Assembly: GCF_006716305.1 (NCBI RefSeq)
Contig: NZ_VFOU01000001.1
Span: 1-64,000 of the forward strand
Reading direction: 5' to 3'
Length of the DNA: 64,000 nt
DNA from: Enteractinococcus coprophilus
GTDB taxonomy: Bacteria; Actinomycetota; Actinomycetes; Actinomycetales; Micrococcaceae
The notes under the pieces are model-generated. The model saw nothing but the letters and a program-made list of their open reading frames with translations. It was not told where the DNA came from and did not search any database. The position numbers were made by a program, and so were the translations under genes. Positions 19,383 to 28,205 of this stretch are shown one piece after another (the first letter of the stretch is position 1; every line of letters starts with the position of its first letter).

Positions 19383-19454
19383 AGCCCCGACCGGGATTTG
19401 AACCCGGGACCTCCATCTTACCAAGATGGCGCTCTACCCCTGAGCTATCGGGGC
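19383..19454 (-). tRNA. tRNA-Thr (GGT anticodon)
   Basis: The complement gives a 72-nt cloverleaf: acceptor GCCCCGA with TCGGGGC, D arm AGCTCAGGGGTAGAGC, anticodon stem CCATC/GATGG with loop TTGGTAA (anticodon GGT), and T arm CCGGGTTCAAATCCCGG. The discriminator base is U and CCA is not encoded. Confidence 0.94.
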
Positions 19455-19536
19455 AACGAGATAAGACTTTACCAACAAATGATCAAAAGGCAAAATCGAT
19501 ATGCTCGTTTATGGCAAACGTCACGGTGCGTTGGTT

Positions 19537-21336
19537 TTAGCTGTTAAAGTCGGACCGTTTCTTGGTTTTGGACCAGCGTTGTTTTTTCTTTTGACCTCGC
19601 TGTGCCCCATCAAAACCGCCACCGCGCGAACCACGAGAATCAAAGGACTTCGGCGCACCGCGGTCAAGACGCAGATTCAACTTGCGTCCACCGACCACGG
19701 CATTCTTGAGGGCCTCTTCCTGCTGATGAGATAATTTCTCAGGCAGTTCCACCAGTGAGAAGGTCGGGCGGATCTGGATGTCACCGATATCGGAAGTGTC
19801 GATATTGGCTTCGTTCGCGATGGCACCCACAATGTTGCCAGGACCGACCCGGTCTTTGTGTCCTACGGCGATCCAATAGGTCGCTTGACCTTCCTTACTT
19901 GGGCGCTTCGGACGGCTGGAACGTTCACCTGATTGCTGTTCCTTGCGACGTCCACGCATATTCATCGGTGGCAGGTCTGGTTCTGCAGCTTCCAGTGGGC
20001 GACCGTCTTGGGCCATCATCGCTAGCGCAGCAGCAATATCGACGGCTGCCACATTGTGTTCTTCGATGTAGTTGGCAACCAGGTCTCGGTACACCGAGAA
20101 TTCGTCAGATTCTACCTGTGACGCAATGGTCTTGGTAATTTCTTCTGCAAAGGCTGCACGACGTGACGCGTTGACTTCGTCCAGCGACGGCAACTGCATT
20201 TCTTCCACCGATTGTTTGGTGGCTTTTTCAATCGAGCGCAGCAAGTAGCGTTCCCGCGGGGTCATCAACAAGATGGCATCGCCCTGACGCCCGGCGCGGC
20301 CGGTACGGCCAATACGGTGCACGTACGAGGCCGTGTCGTGTGGGATGTCATAGTTGATGACGTGGCTGATACGTTCGACATCGAGACCGCGGGCGGCAAC
20401 ATCGGTAGCAACGAGGATGTCGATGCGGCCGGCGCGCAAATCGTTCACGGTTTTTTCGCGCAGGTTCTGCGGAATATCACCGGAGATGGCGGCCGCAGCA
20501 AAGCCGCGAGCGATAAGTTTTGAGGTGAGCTCCTCGACCATATTTCGGGTACGCACGAAGGTGATAATGCCGTCGGTCTCTTCGGTTTCCAACAGGCGAG
20601 TCATAGCTTCAAGCTTCCATGGCTGAGCGACCTGTAAATACCGCTGACGGATGTTCTGAGCAGGTTTGGACTGACCTGCGACCTCGACCTGTTCAGGATT
20701 GTTGAGGTAGTCACCGGTGATGCGCTGAATCGCGCGTGGCATGGTCGCCGAGAACAATGCGGTCTGCTTGCCGTCGGGCGCTTCAGACAGGATGCGGTCG
20801 ACGTCTTCGGCGAAGCCCATACGCAACATTTCGTCGGCCTCATCGAGCACCAGATATTTCAGATCGGACAGATCCAATGACCCGCGTTCCAGGTGGTCGA
20901 TGACGCGCCCTGGAGTACCCACGACGATAGTTGCCCCGCGACGTAGCCCGGCCAGTTGTGGACCATACGAGGAGCCACCATAGACGGGCACTACTGAAAC
21001 GGTTGGGATGTGGGCGGCATAAGAGGTAAATGCCTCAGCGACCTGCAGCGCGAGTTCACGGGTTGGTGCCAGCACCAGGACCTGGGGGCTGTCGTGGCGT
21101 TCGTCGACCTCGGCCAATTTGGACAGGACAGGCAGTGCGAAAGCTGCGGTTTTACCAGTACCGGTCTGGGCCAGACCCACGACGTCGCGGCCTTCTAATA
21201 GCAGCGGGATGGTACGCGCCTGAATTGGCGAGGGCTTTTCATAGCCGAGACCTTCCAACGCTTTGGTGATCGGGTCGGCGAGGTTGAGCGATTCAAAAGT
21301 AATTTCAGTTTCGGGCAGCGAAGATTGTTCGGTCAA
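19537..21336 (-). CDS. deaD: DEAD/DEAH-box ATP-dependent RNA helicase (DeaD/CsdA type)
   Basis: This cytoplasmic RNA helicase works in ribosome assembly and RNA turnover. The 599-aa product has the Q motif (FESLNLADPITKALEGLGY, PSPIQ), Walker A AQTGTGKTAAF, PTRELALQ, DEAD (LVLDEADEMLRMGF), SAT and the helicase C motifs (ATDVAARGLDVERISHVINYD, HRIGRTGRAG). A DbpA-like RNA-binding domain follows (TYWIAVGHKDRVGPGNIVGAIANEANI, about 475-550), then a basic glycine-rich tail. This layout is typical of cold-shock DeaD proteins. The 5' leader before 21336 is long enough for post-transcriptional control, but none was identified. Confidence 0.94.
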   Translation of the reverse strand: MTEQSSLPETEITFESLNLADPITKALEGLGYEKPSPIQARTIPLLLEGRDVVGLAQTGTGKTAAFALPVLSKLAEVDERHDSPQVLVLAPTRELALQVAEAFTSYAAHIPTVSVVPVYGGSSYGPQLAGLRRGATIVVGTPGRVIDHLERGSLDLSDLKYLVLDEADEMLRMGFAEDVDRILSEAPDGKQTALFSATMPRAIQRITGDYLNNPEQVEVAGQSKPAQNIRQRYLQVAQPWKLEAMTRLLETEETDGIITFVRTRNMVEELTSKLIARGFAAAAISGDIPQNLREKTVNDLRAGRIDILVATDVAARGLDVERISHVINYDIPHDTASYVHRIGRTGRAGRQGDAILLMTPRERYLLRSIEKATKQSVEEMQLPSLDEVNASRRAAFAEEITKTIASQVESDEFSVYRDLVANYIEEHNVAAVDIAAALAMMAQDGRPLEAAEPDLPPMNMRGRRKEQQSGERSSRPKRPSKEGQATYWIAVGHKDRVGPGNIVGAIANEANIDTSDIGDIQIRPTFSLVELPEKLSHQQEEALKNAVVGGRKLNLRLDRGAPKSFDSRGSRGGGFDGAQRGQKKKQRWSKTKKRSDFNS

Positions 21337-21450
21337 AAAGACTTCCTAGATTTCGTAAGGTGATGTAAGGATCCGGATGTATTCCTTGCAATGCACGCTA
21401 CGGTCCACTCAACAGTCCCAGTGACTGGAGTTGAAGACGAAAAGGAAGAA

Positions 21451-21492
21451 GCCGGATCTGGCTGAACTGTTCTAGTCTAAGCCAGATCCGGC
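21451..21492 (-). terminator. Terminator of the cbs-metB operon
   Basis: A 13-bp perfect stem (21451-21463 with 21480-21492) lies 24 bases after the metB stop and is followed on the minus strand by TTCTTCCTTTT. Confidence 0.88.
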
Positions 21493-21515
21493 GTTTTCAA
21501 TAATCGAGGTCGCCT

Positions 21516-22694
21516 CTAGAGACCTTGAAGGGCCTGTTCGAGGTCTCCGATCAGGTCGTCAATATCTTCAATACCGACAGAAAGCCGGATCAAATTACCA
21601 GGAACCGCCAACTCGGTGCCCTCAACTGAGGCGTGCGTCATAGCGGTTGGATAGTTCAGCAGCGATTCTACGCCACCAAGAGATTCTGCCAAACGGAAAA
21701 CGTGCGTGGACTCGGCCACCTTGCGGGTTGCTTCCACACCGGCTTTGAACTGTACGGAGACCATGCCGCCGAAGCCAGACATCTGCTGCTTAGCGATCTC
21801 ATGACCAGGGTGATCTTCTAAGCCGGGGTAGTGAACTTTTTCCACCCCAGGTTGTTCGGTGAGCCACTGTGCAACCGCGGTGGCATTGGCAACGTGACGA
21901 TCCATGCGCACACCCAGGGTCTTCAGCCCGCGGGTGACCAGGTACGAGTCCAACGGAGAATTCGATGCACCAGCAGCGTATTGCTGGAACTTGATCGCCT
22001 CGGCCAGCTCTGCATTCTCGGTTACCAGTGCCCCACCGATCGTGTCGGAGTGGCCACCCATGTATTTGGTGGTCGAGTGTACGACAACGTCGGCACCGAG
22101 TTTCAGGGGCAGCTGCAGATACGGCGTCGCAAACGTGTTATCCACAACCAGCAGGGTGTCGAACTCTTTGGCCAGTTCCGCTAGGGCTGCGATGTCGGCG
22201 ATTTTCATCAGCGGGTTGGTCGGCGTTTCAACCCACAGGATCCGAGCTTTCGCCGAGACCAAGGCCTCGCGTACTTGATCCAGGTTCGACATGTCGACGA
22301 CTTGGTGTTCTAACTGCCAGGGGCCAAGCACTTTGTCGAGCAGACGGTAGGTGCCGCCGTAGACATCGTTGCCAACGACTACCCTATCGCCGGGTTTGCA
22401 GGTGGCCATGAGTAACGCGGTTTCCGAAGCTAGCCCGGATGAGAAGGTGTAGGCATACCCGGTGTCCGCATTGCCGGTTTCGAGTCCAGCAATTTGGGTT
22501 TGGAGTGCGTCGCGGGTCGGGTTGGTGCCACGTCCATAGTCGTAGCCTTTGCGCAGTTTGCCGATGGCCTCGGGTGCGTAGGTCGATGACAAATGGATCG
22601 GCGGAACAACAGCGCCGTAGACCGGGTCGAGTTCCTGACCGGCGTGCACGGCCCGGGTGTTGAACCCGGAGGTGTGTTTATCAATGAACGTCAT
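21516..22694 (-). CDS. metB: Cystathionine gamma-synthase / gamma-lyase (Cys/Met metabolism PLP enzyme)
   Basis: A 392-aa PLP enzyme with family signatures: YDYGRGTNPTRDALQ, FSSGLASE, DNTFATPYLQLPL and the PLP-lysine motif DVVVHSTTKYMGGHSD. It follows cbs by 17 bases in one operon. In Mycobacterium and relatives the same cbs-metB pairing occurs, and the pair can serve reverse transsulfuration (homocysteine to cysteine) if this enzyme acts as a gamma-lyase. Sequence alone does not separate synthase from lyase. A GGAG site precedes the ATG. Confidence 0.9.
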   Translation of the reverse strand: MTFIDKHTSGFNTRAVHAGQELDPVYGAVVPPIHLSSTYAPEAIGKLRKGYDYGRGTNPTRDALQTQIAGLETGNADTGYAYTFSSGLASETALLMATCKPGDRVVVGNDVYGGTYRLLDKVLGPWQLEHQVVDMSNLDQVREALVSAKARILWVETPTNPLMKIADIAALAELAKEFDTLLVVDNTFATPYLQLPLKLGADVVVHSTTKYMGGHSDTIGGALVTENAELAEAIKFQQYAAGASNSPLDSYLVTRGLKTLGVRMDRHVANATAVAQWLTEQPGVEKVHYPGLEDHPGHEIAKQQMSGFGGMVSVQFKAGVEATRKVAESTHVFRLAESLGGVESLLNYPTAMTHASVEGTELAVPGNLIRLSVGIEDIDDLIGDLEQALQGL

Positions 22695-22711
22695 AAAAAT
22701 ATGCTCCTGGG

Positions 22712-24238
22712 TTATGCGTTGTCAATGAGGTGCATCAGAATGTCGTGCGCGCTGACGATGCCGGCGATGTTGCCATCGCGTGTCACCAGCGCAGCTGGAG
22801 CCGAATCTAGAATGGTTTTCACTTCGGCCACGGGCGTCATGTATCCGACCATGGGGAGCTCTACCAGTTCAGTTTCTGACAGCGGCGTCTGGGCGGTGAT
22901 CTTGCCGAGAACCAGCTGGTTCATCAGGTCCTTCACGGTGACCGCTCCACGCAGCTCACCGATGCGGTAGTGCTCTTGGACCCCGCCGACCACCGGGATA
23001 GCGTCGATGCCGTAGCGGTTCATCGTCGAGATCGCGTCGGTAACCGGTGCGTCGATTTCTGCGATGACGACCTCCGGCAGTGAACCCGGCAGCCATTGGG
23101 TTTTGGCATCCAGTAGCTCCCCGATCTGGGTTTCCAGCCCGGCAACCTCAACGGTGGTTGTCGCTTCCTGTGGGGCTATCGGATCGGTGCCATCGCGGTA
23201 TGCGGTGCCAATGCGTTCTGGCGCGACAGGTTGTGGTGCGTTGGTGTCAAAACCATGTTCCTGCATCCAGGTTTCCGAGAAGACTTTGCCCAGATATCCG
23301 CGACCCGAATCCGGCAGGATCACGACCATCAGGTCGTCTTCGGTCAGCTTTTTGGCTTCTTTCAGCGCAGCTGCAAGCGCCATCCCCGAAGATCCCCCGG
23401 CCAGAATGCCTTCTTCAGCAGCCAGACGGCGGGTGTAATGGAATGCTTCGGCATCCGTGATCTCGTGGATCGAGTCTGGCACCTGTGGATCGTAGTTGCC
23501 CGGCCACATATCTTCGCCGACACCTTCGACGAAGTACGGTCGGCCTGAACCGCCGGAATACACGGAACCGGATGGATCAGCGACGACCACTTTAACCGGA
23601 CCGGATGCGCGGTCGGTCGAGACCTCTTTGAGGTAGCGTCCGGTGCCGGTCATCGTCCCGCCGGTGCCCGCACCAATGACCACGTGGGTCACCTGGCCTG
23701 CGGTGTCGTTCCAGATTTCTGGTCCGGTGGTTTCATAGTGTGATTCCGGAGCAGCAGCGTTGAAGAACTGGTTGGGCTGATAGGCGCCGTCGATGGATTC
23801 TTCTAGCTGATTCGTGATTCCGTAGTACGAGTTGGATGAGTCCGGTGCCACCGCGGTTTCCGATACGACAACGTCAGCGCCGTAGGCTTTGAGCACATCG
23901 CGTTTTTCTTGGGCTACTTTGCTTGGCGTGACGAAGACGGACCGGTAGCCTTTTTGTTGTGCCACCATGGCCAGACCGACACCGGTGTTACCGGAGGTGG
24001 GTTCAACCACGGTTCCGCCCTTGGAGAGTTTGCCTTCGGCTTCTGCCCGCTCAATCATCTTCAGGGCAATGCGGTCTTTGATGGATCCGCCGGGGTTGAG
24101 GAATTCGCATTTGACCAGGATCGTTGGTTTCAGATCCGATCCGATCGAGTTGAGTTTGACCAACGGCGTATTGCCAATGAGGTCCAGAATGGTTTCTGCG
24201 TACTGAGGTGTCGCTGACGTAGGCTGATTTTGGCTCAT
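22712..24238 (-). CDS. cbs: Cystathionine beta-synthase with C-terminal CBS domain pair
   Basis: It condenses serine (or O-acetylserine) with homocysteine to cystathionine using PLP. The 508-aa product has the beta-family core: GNTPLVKLNSI, PGGSIKDRIALKMIE (PLP lysine), EPTSGNTGVGLAMVA and GAGTGGTMTGTGRYLKE. After about residue 375 come two CBS motifs (VTDAISTMNRYGIDAIPVV and a final AALVTRDGNIAGIVSAHDIL). The ATG at 24238 (MSQNQPTSA) is favoured over 24313, which adds an unlikely 25 residues; the ribosome site is weak. It may draw on serine from glyA. Gene pair cbs-metB, 17 bases apart. Confidence 0.93.
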   Translation of the reverse strand: MSQNQPTSATPQYAETILDLIGNTPLVKLNSIGSDLKPTILVKCEFLNPGGSIKDRIALKMIERAEAEGKLSKGGTVVEPTSGNTGVGLAMVAQQKGYRSVFVTPSKVAQEKRDVLKAYGADVVVSETAVAPDSSNSYYGITNQLEESIDGAYQPNQFFNAAAPESHYETTGPEIWNDTAGQVTHVVIGAGTGGTMTGTGRYLKEVSTDRASGPVKVVVADPSGSVYSGGSGRPYFVEGVGEDMWPGNYDPQVPDSIHEITDAEAFHYTRRLAAEEGILAGGSSGMALAAALKEAKKLTEDDLMVVILPDSGRGYLGKVFSETWMQEHGFDTNAPQPVAPERIGTAYRDGTDPIAPQEATTTVEVAGLETQIGELLDAKTQWLPGSLPEVVIAEIDAPVTDAISTMNRYGIDAIPVVGGVQEHYRIGELRGAVTVKDLMNQLVLGKITAQTPLSETELVELPMVGYMTPVAEVKTILDSAPAALVTRDGNIAGIVSAHDILMHLIDNA

Positions 24239-24296
24239 AGTCACCACGCTACCTGCTTCGGTGGTTTCACGGTGTGTCAGGAGGTTATAAAACGCC

Positions 24297-25280
24297 ATGA
24301 ACTTTGTGCGCAAGCCCGACTATTCTGATGTTTTGCACCCTGGTGTCGCAGTCGATGTAGCCGCCAATATGGCACCGCTGGTTCGTGGCAAGGGCGACCC
24401 TACTGCAGCTACCGTGGATGGGGTCAGCTGGCTTTCGTTCCAGCCGGTCGCCACCGGCCCGGTGACCATCGCGATTGTTCACCCGGCCTCAGCGCTGCAC
24501 CCTGGTCCTATCCGATATCACGTATGGGCCAATGGTGACGACGACGCCATTCAGAGAACCGTGCAACGCATGCCACTACTGCTGGGGATCGATAATGATG
24601 CCCTAGCGGGCTGGGCTGCATTCGATGAATTGTTGGCACAGACTGCTGATCTGTTGCCGGAACGCGTGGTGGAAGCACGGCGTCGTCATCCGGGAATGCG
24701 GTTGATAGCGACCGGTCAGCTCCTCGATGAGCTGTTTACCGTGGTGTTAGAACAAAAAGTTACCCAGCAACAGGCTCGTGCGACCTGGAGCTGGTTGGCC
24801 GAAACCCATGGCAACCCTTCCCCCGCGGGCGATCCTGCGCCGAAGTTGGCACCGCGTCCCGAGACCATCATGGATATTGCCCCCTGGCAGTGGCATGCAG
24901 GTTGGGTGCAGCCGTTTATGGTGCGCACGTTGAAAACCGTGGCGTCCCGCGCGAGCGCAATCAACCGGTTGGCTGATAAGCCCTTGGAACGAATTAGTAC
25001 AGGATTGAATTCGCTGCCGGGTATCGGACCGTGGACGGTGGCAGAAACACTGCAGCGGACCCACGGGGCAGCCGATTACGTGGCGGTGGGTGACTTTCAC
25101 ATTGCCCACCACGTCGGCGAAGCGCTGACCGGAAAACGCACCGATGATGCCGGCATGTTAGAGCTCCTTGAGCCCTGGGCCGGTCATCGGCAGCGTATTG
25201 TCAGGCTGATTTATGCCTCGGGGATCCGCTTTTCGCGTTACGGGCCGCGCATGGCGGCAACCGATTTTCGGGATCGTTAG
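24297..25280 (+). CDS. DNA-3-methyladenine glycosylase II-like (AlkA-type HhH-GPD) protein
   Basis: A 327-aa DNA-repair protein. An N-terminal AlkA_N-like segment (about 1-140) precedes the HhH-GPD domain: LDELFTVVLEQKVTQQQARATW, then LNSLPGIGPWTVAETLQR (helix-hairpin-helix) and VAVGDFHIAHHVGEAL, whose aspartate is the expected catalytic residue. Such enzymes remove alkylated bases. The start at 24297 lies 59 bases from the divergent cbs start. The 3' end overlaps the stop of trxA by four bases in convergent orientation. Confidence 0.88.
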   Translation: MNFVRKPDYSDVLHPGVAVDVAANMAPLVRGKGDPTAATVDGVSWLSFQPVATGPVTIAIVHPASALHPGPIRYHVWANGDDDAIQRTVQRMPLLLGIDNDALAGWAAFDELLAQTADLLPERVVEARRRHPGMRLIATGQLLDELFTVVLEQKVTQQQARATWSWLAETHGNPSPAGDPAPKLAPRPETIMDIAPWQWHAGWVQPFMVRTLKTVASRASAINRLADKPLERISTGLNSLPGIGPWTVAETLQRTHGAADYVAVGDFHIAHHVGEALTGKRTDDAGMLELLEPWAGHRQRIVRLIYASGIRFSRYGPRMAATDFRDR

Positions 25281-25660
25281 TTGTTGTTTTGCTCGGCTTT
25301 GGCGCGAGCTTCTTCGACCTGTTTGTGGACTTCTGCCATATCCAGTCCGCGAACCTGTTCGATCAGGTGGTCAAGCTGCTGGGCGTTGATCGCGCCGGGC
25401 TGGGAGAAAACCAGCACGTTTTCCCGGAAGGCCATTAGTGTCGGGATCGAAGAAATGCCGGCTGCTGCGGCGAGCTGCTGCTGATCTTCGGTGTCGATTT
25501 TGCCAAAGACAATGTCGTCGTGTTTTGCAGAGACTTCATCATAGACCGGTGCGAACATCTTGCAGGGACCACACCAATCGGCCCACCAGTCCACCAGGAC
25601 GATGTCGTTGTTTTCGATAGTTTCTTGGAACGTTTCTTGGGTGAGATCTTTTGTTGCCAT
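25277..25660 (-). CDS. trxA: Thioredoxin
   Basis: A 127-aa cytoplasmic disulfide reductase with the WADWCGPCKM active site (residues 26-35) and the cis-proline in ISSIPTLMAFRE. The length is slightly above the usual 105-110 aa because of a charged C-terminal helix (EVHKQVEEARAKAEQNNN), common in actinobacterial members. Convergent with the AlkA-like gene, with a four-base overlap of ends. Confidence 0.96.
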   Translation of the reverse strand: MATKDLTQETFQETIENNDIVLVDWWADWCGPCKMFAPVYDEVSAKHDDIVFGKIDTEDQQQLAAAAGISSIPTLMAFRENVLVFSQPGAINAQQLDHLIEQVRGLDMAEVHKQVEEARAKAEQNNN

Positions 25661-25810
25661 GCGGCCAGCCTACTAGTGGAGCCATATCGTGCCTAGCGTG
25701 AATCCACAGATGACCATCCGTCGAACGCGAACACTGACGAAACGCTTCGTTCTGTCGCCGAGGACAGATATCTCCTAGCGGCTAGTGCGATTCAGTAATG
25801 CTACCTGCAG

Positions 25811-27154
25811 CTAGCCCTGAGAGACCTCCGGCAGCCGGCTTCCGGCGACGACTCCGATGAGCCCCATGACTGCTAGAAAGAGCAGCGCCCAGATGATATT
25901 GATCAGCGCCAGCAGTGAACTGAGTCCACCAACTATCAGCAAAACGATGCCTAGCACGGAGTTGGAGACGGCCACATAAACCGTCCGCTGATCGCCCCGG
26001 GCCATATCGACGATGTACGTTTTTCTCCCGATGCGAACCCCGGTGTGCATCAGCGTTACCGCGAAGTAGGCAATCACGAACAATAGGTTGCCGAGCCAGC
26101 TATCAGCGGTAAAAGCCGGGAGTGCTGTCAAGATAACGGTGACGATGATAATAGCTGATGCGACACCGGCTCCTATGCTCATGAGTTTCTTACTGGAACG
26201 GTCTGCAAAACGTCCAAACAGACGACCGCCAATGAGTGCCGCAAGCCCAGAGGCGATGATGAACCCGCCCAGTCCGGTCAGACTTGAGGCTCCGGAATGT
26301 ACCGAGAGCGTCACGATAAACGGTGGGCTCAACGATGACACCAGTAAAAGGCTGCGAACTGTAACAAAGTTTCGAAACGGTTTGTCATCTCTCAACAGGG
26401 TGATCATCTGAGTAAACCAGTTGGTGGTTTGCCCAGATTGGGTCTCATCAGCAGTATCGACCGGCTGTGGTGCTATCTCATCAGCAGGCTCCCGGATACC
26501 GATATATACAACCGCAACCCCTACCCACAGGACCACACCTAGGACGAGCAGCCAAAACAGTTCCTCGGCCGGTAAGTCGTTGCTTCCGAACCAGCGGATT
26601 GCGAGTCCCAGGGTGATCGCGACGAGTCCGGCGGCAGTCGTAGCTAGGCCGTTGAGTTGTCCGCGTTCTCCTTTAGGAATGGTGCGGCCTTGAACGTCTT
26701 TGGACGAGATCGAACACAGACAACGCCCCAGCGCGAAGATCGCCAGCGCTGCCACGATCAGGAGCCCGGCGATCATGCCCTCGCTGAGGGCTGCGGTGGC
26801 AGCCATTACGGCGACCGCGGCCGCCTGTACAATAGCACCGGTCACAAAAACCCACTTGCGGTATCGCACGCGCAACACTAAGGGCGTGAGAAATGCTTGG
26901 GGCAGCATAGACCCGGATTCCCGAATGGGTACAAGCACACCCGTGAGCGCCGGGGGTACGCCCAGTGCGGCAAACAGCCAGGGTAGAATGGTCGACGCAT
27001 TCACTACCTGGTCGCCCGATGACTGCAATGAATTGGCCAGCACGAGACGAAGCCCGTTCGGCGCCAGGTTGCTGCGGCTTTCCGCCGTCATCTGGTCTTC
27101 GGTTTCAAGGGTGCGGCGTACCAGCGCCGAATAGACTCGCTCAGTGACACTCAT
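25811..27154 (-). CDS. MFS transporter of unknown substrate
   Basis: A 447-aa integral membrane protein with about 12 hydrophobic segments. Motif positions include GQLNGLATTAAGLVA, GGRLFGRFADRSSKKL (the 8-9 loop) and LMHTGVRIGRKTYIVDMA. It has no close named relative I can identify. The start at 27154 (MSVTERVY) is a choice among several; 27232 and 27091 are alternatives. It lies 16 bases after a cupin gene and probably shares its transcript. Confidence 0.7.
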   Translation of the reverse strand: MSVTERVYSALVRRTLETEDQMTAESRSNLAPNGLRLVLANSLQSSGDQVVNASTILPWLFAALGVPPALTGVLVPIRESGSMLPQAFLTPLVLRVRYRKWVFVTGAIVQAAAVAVMAATAALSEGMIAGLLIVAALAIFALGRCLCSISSKDVQGRTIPKGERGQLNGLATTAAGLVAITLGLAIRWFGSNDLPAEELFWLLVLGVVLWVGVAVVYIGIREPADEIAPQPVDTADETQSGQTTNWFTQMITLLRDDKPFRNFVTVRSLLLVSSLSPPFIVTLSVHSGASSLTGLGGFIIASGLAALIGGRLFGRFADRSSKKLMSIGAGVASAIIIVTVILTALPAFTADSWLGNLLFVIAYFAVTLMHTGVRIGRKTYIVDMARGDQRTVYVAVSNSVLGIVLLIVGGLSSLLALINIIWALLFLAVMGLIGVVAGSRLPEVSQG

Positions 27155-27170
27155 GGTGGACGGTGAAACT

Positions 27171-27575
27171 CTAGTGGTCCTGGTCTGCCTGCGTCTGATG
27201 AATGGTGCCGTGCGCGTGATGTGGCGGAGCATAGAGGCTATAGATTTTCATGGGTTCATCCCCAATGTTGGTGATATTGTGCCACTGGCCCTTGGGGACG
27301 AGGATAACCCAGTCGTCTGAGACCTCCTCGTCGAACGTCAACTCATTTTTCGACGGACCCATCTGGACGCGACCATGGCCCTGCTCGAGGCGGAGAAACT
27401 GATCGGTGTCGTCGTGTACTTCCAGTCCGACATCTCCACCAACCGGGATGGTCATCACGGTGAGCTGCATTTTCTCCCCGGTCCACAAAGTAGTCCGGAA
27501 GTTTTCATTGGTCAGTGTGGCTTCTTCAATGTTGACGACGTACGGATGTGGTCCATGATCAATGTGTTCAGTCAT
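27171..27575 (-). CDS. Single-domain cupin protein
   Basis: A 134-aa cupin with the two conserved motifs: GLEVHDDTDQFLRLEQGHG near 50-68 and PKGQWHNITNIGDEPMKIYSLYAPP near 93-118. It contains the metal-type residues H, E and H at family positions. The C-terminal tail is histidine-rich (PPHHAHGTIHQ). Members of this subfamily resemble mannose-6-phosphate isomerase-like cupins without isomerase domains; the substrate is unknown. It heads a two-gene unit with the MFS carrier. Confidence 0.85.
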   Translation of the reverse strand: MTEHIDHGPHPYVVNIEEATLTNENFRTTLWTGEKMQLTVMTIPVGGDVGLEVHDDTDQFLRLEQGHGRVQMGPSKNELTFDEEVSDDWVILVPKGQWHNITNIGDEPMKIYSLYAPPHHAHGTIHQTQADQDH

Positions 27576-27669
27576 ATTCGGATCCTAACGACCGTCTAGA
27601 AGTAACGCCAGCAATCAATGACGCATTCTGTGCTCATGTACGGACAACTGCAACGGGCGTAAACAGCAC

Positions 27670-27697
27670 TGCAGCCACCCCGAAGGGTGGCTGCAGG
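27670..27697 (-). terminator. Hairpin terminator after the small conserved gene
   Basis: A perfect 12-bp stem, CTGCAGCCACCC (27670-27681) with GGGTGGCTGCAG (27686-27697), around a CGAA tetraloop. It is 22 bases after the stop of the 27720-27998 gene. No long T tract follows. Confidence 0.7.
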
Positions 27698-27719
27698 TCC
27701 AAACTATTGGGGCTCAGAC

Positions 27720-27998
27720 TTAGCGCGACACCAGTTTGAAGAACGTACTGTGACTGCCATCGGCTTTTTGCTGCTGGTAAAGGAAAGCTAGATTCTCTTG
27801 ATCGAATCTTTCGAACCAGTCATCCCACTCGATGTGTTCCAGCTCGTCTTCTCCGGCACCTCCAGGGAAGTCAATCCGCAGAATACCGCTGGTGTTTGAC
27901 GAATCGGTTCCGCGCACCACAGCGGGTTTACCGCTGTGGGCTTCTGCCCATTTGCGAATCTCGTCATGATCGGTGGTCGTGTTGCTTTCAGATGCCAC
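27720..27998 (-). CDS. Small conserved actinobacterial protein of unknown function
   Basis: A 92-aa acidic protein with a recognisable layout: EIRKWAEAHSGKPAVVRGT, then LRIDFPGGAGEDELEHIEWDDWFERFDQENLAFLYQQ, ending FFKLVSR. Near-identical short proteins occur across actinobacteria, often mis-annotated as branching-enzyme fragments. No catalytic motif is visible. It has its own terminator. Confidence 0.8.
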   Translation of the reverse strand: MASESNTTTDHDEIRKWAEAHSGKPAVVRGTDSSNTSGILRIDFPGGAGEDELEHIEWDDWFERFDQENLAFLYQQQKADGSHSTFFKLVSR

Positions 27999-28205
27999 GA
28001 TGTCCTCCTTGGATTGTTTGGTGGATCAGGCTATTTTCGACGCTACGTATCGGGTCTGCTACTGACAAGAGTCCGTGGCCTAAAGTTGCCTCAGGGTGCG
28101 CTGATAATACGCTGGGAGTGAGGAGATTTCGTTGGTACCGAACGGAATCGTCGTATGTGACCTTTTACCCGGAGCACCCGGGCTGCTAGCCGTAAAGTTG
28201 TGGCC

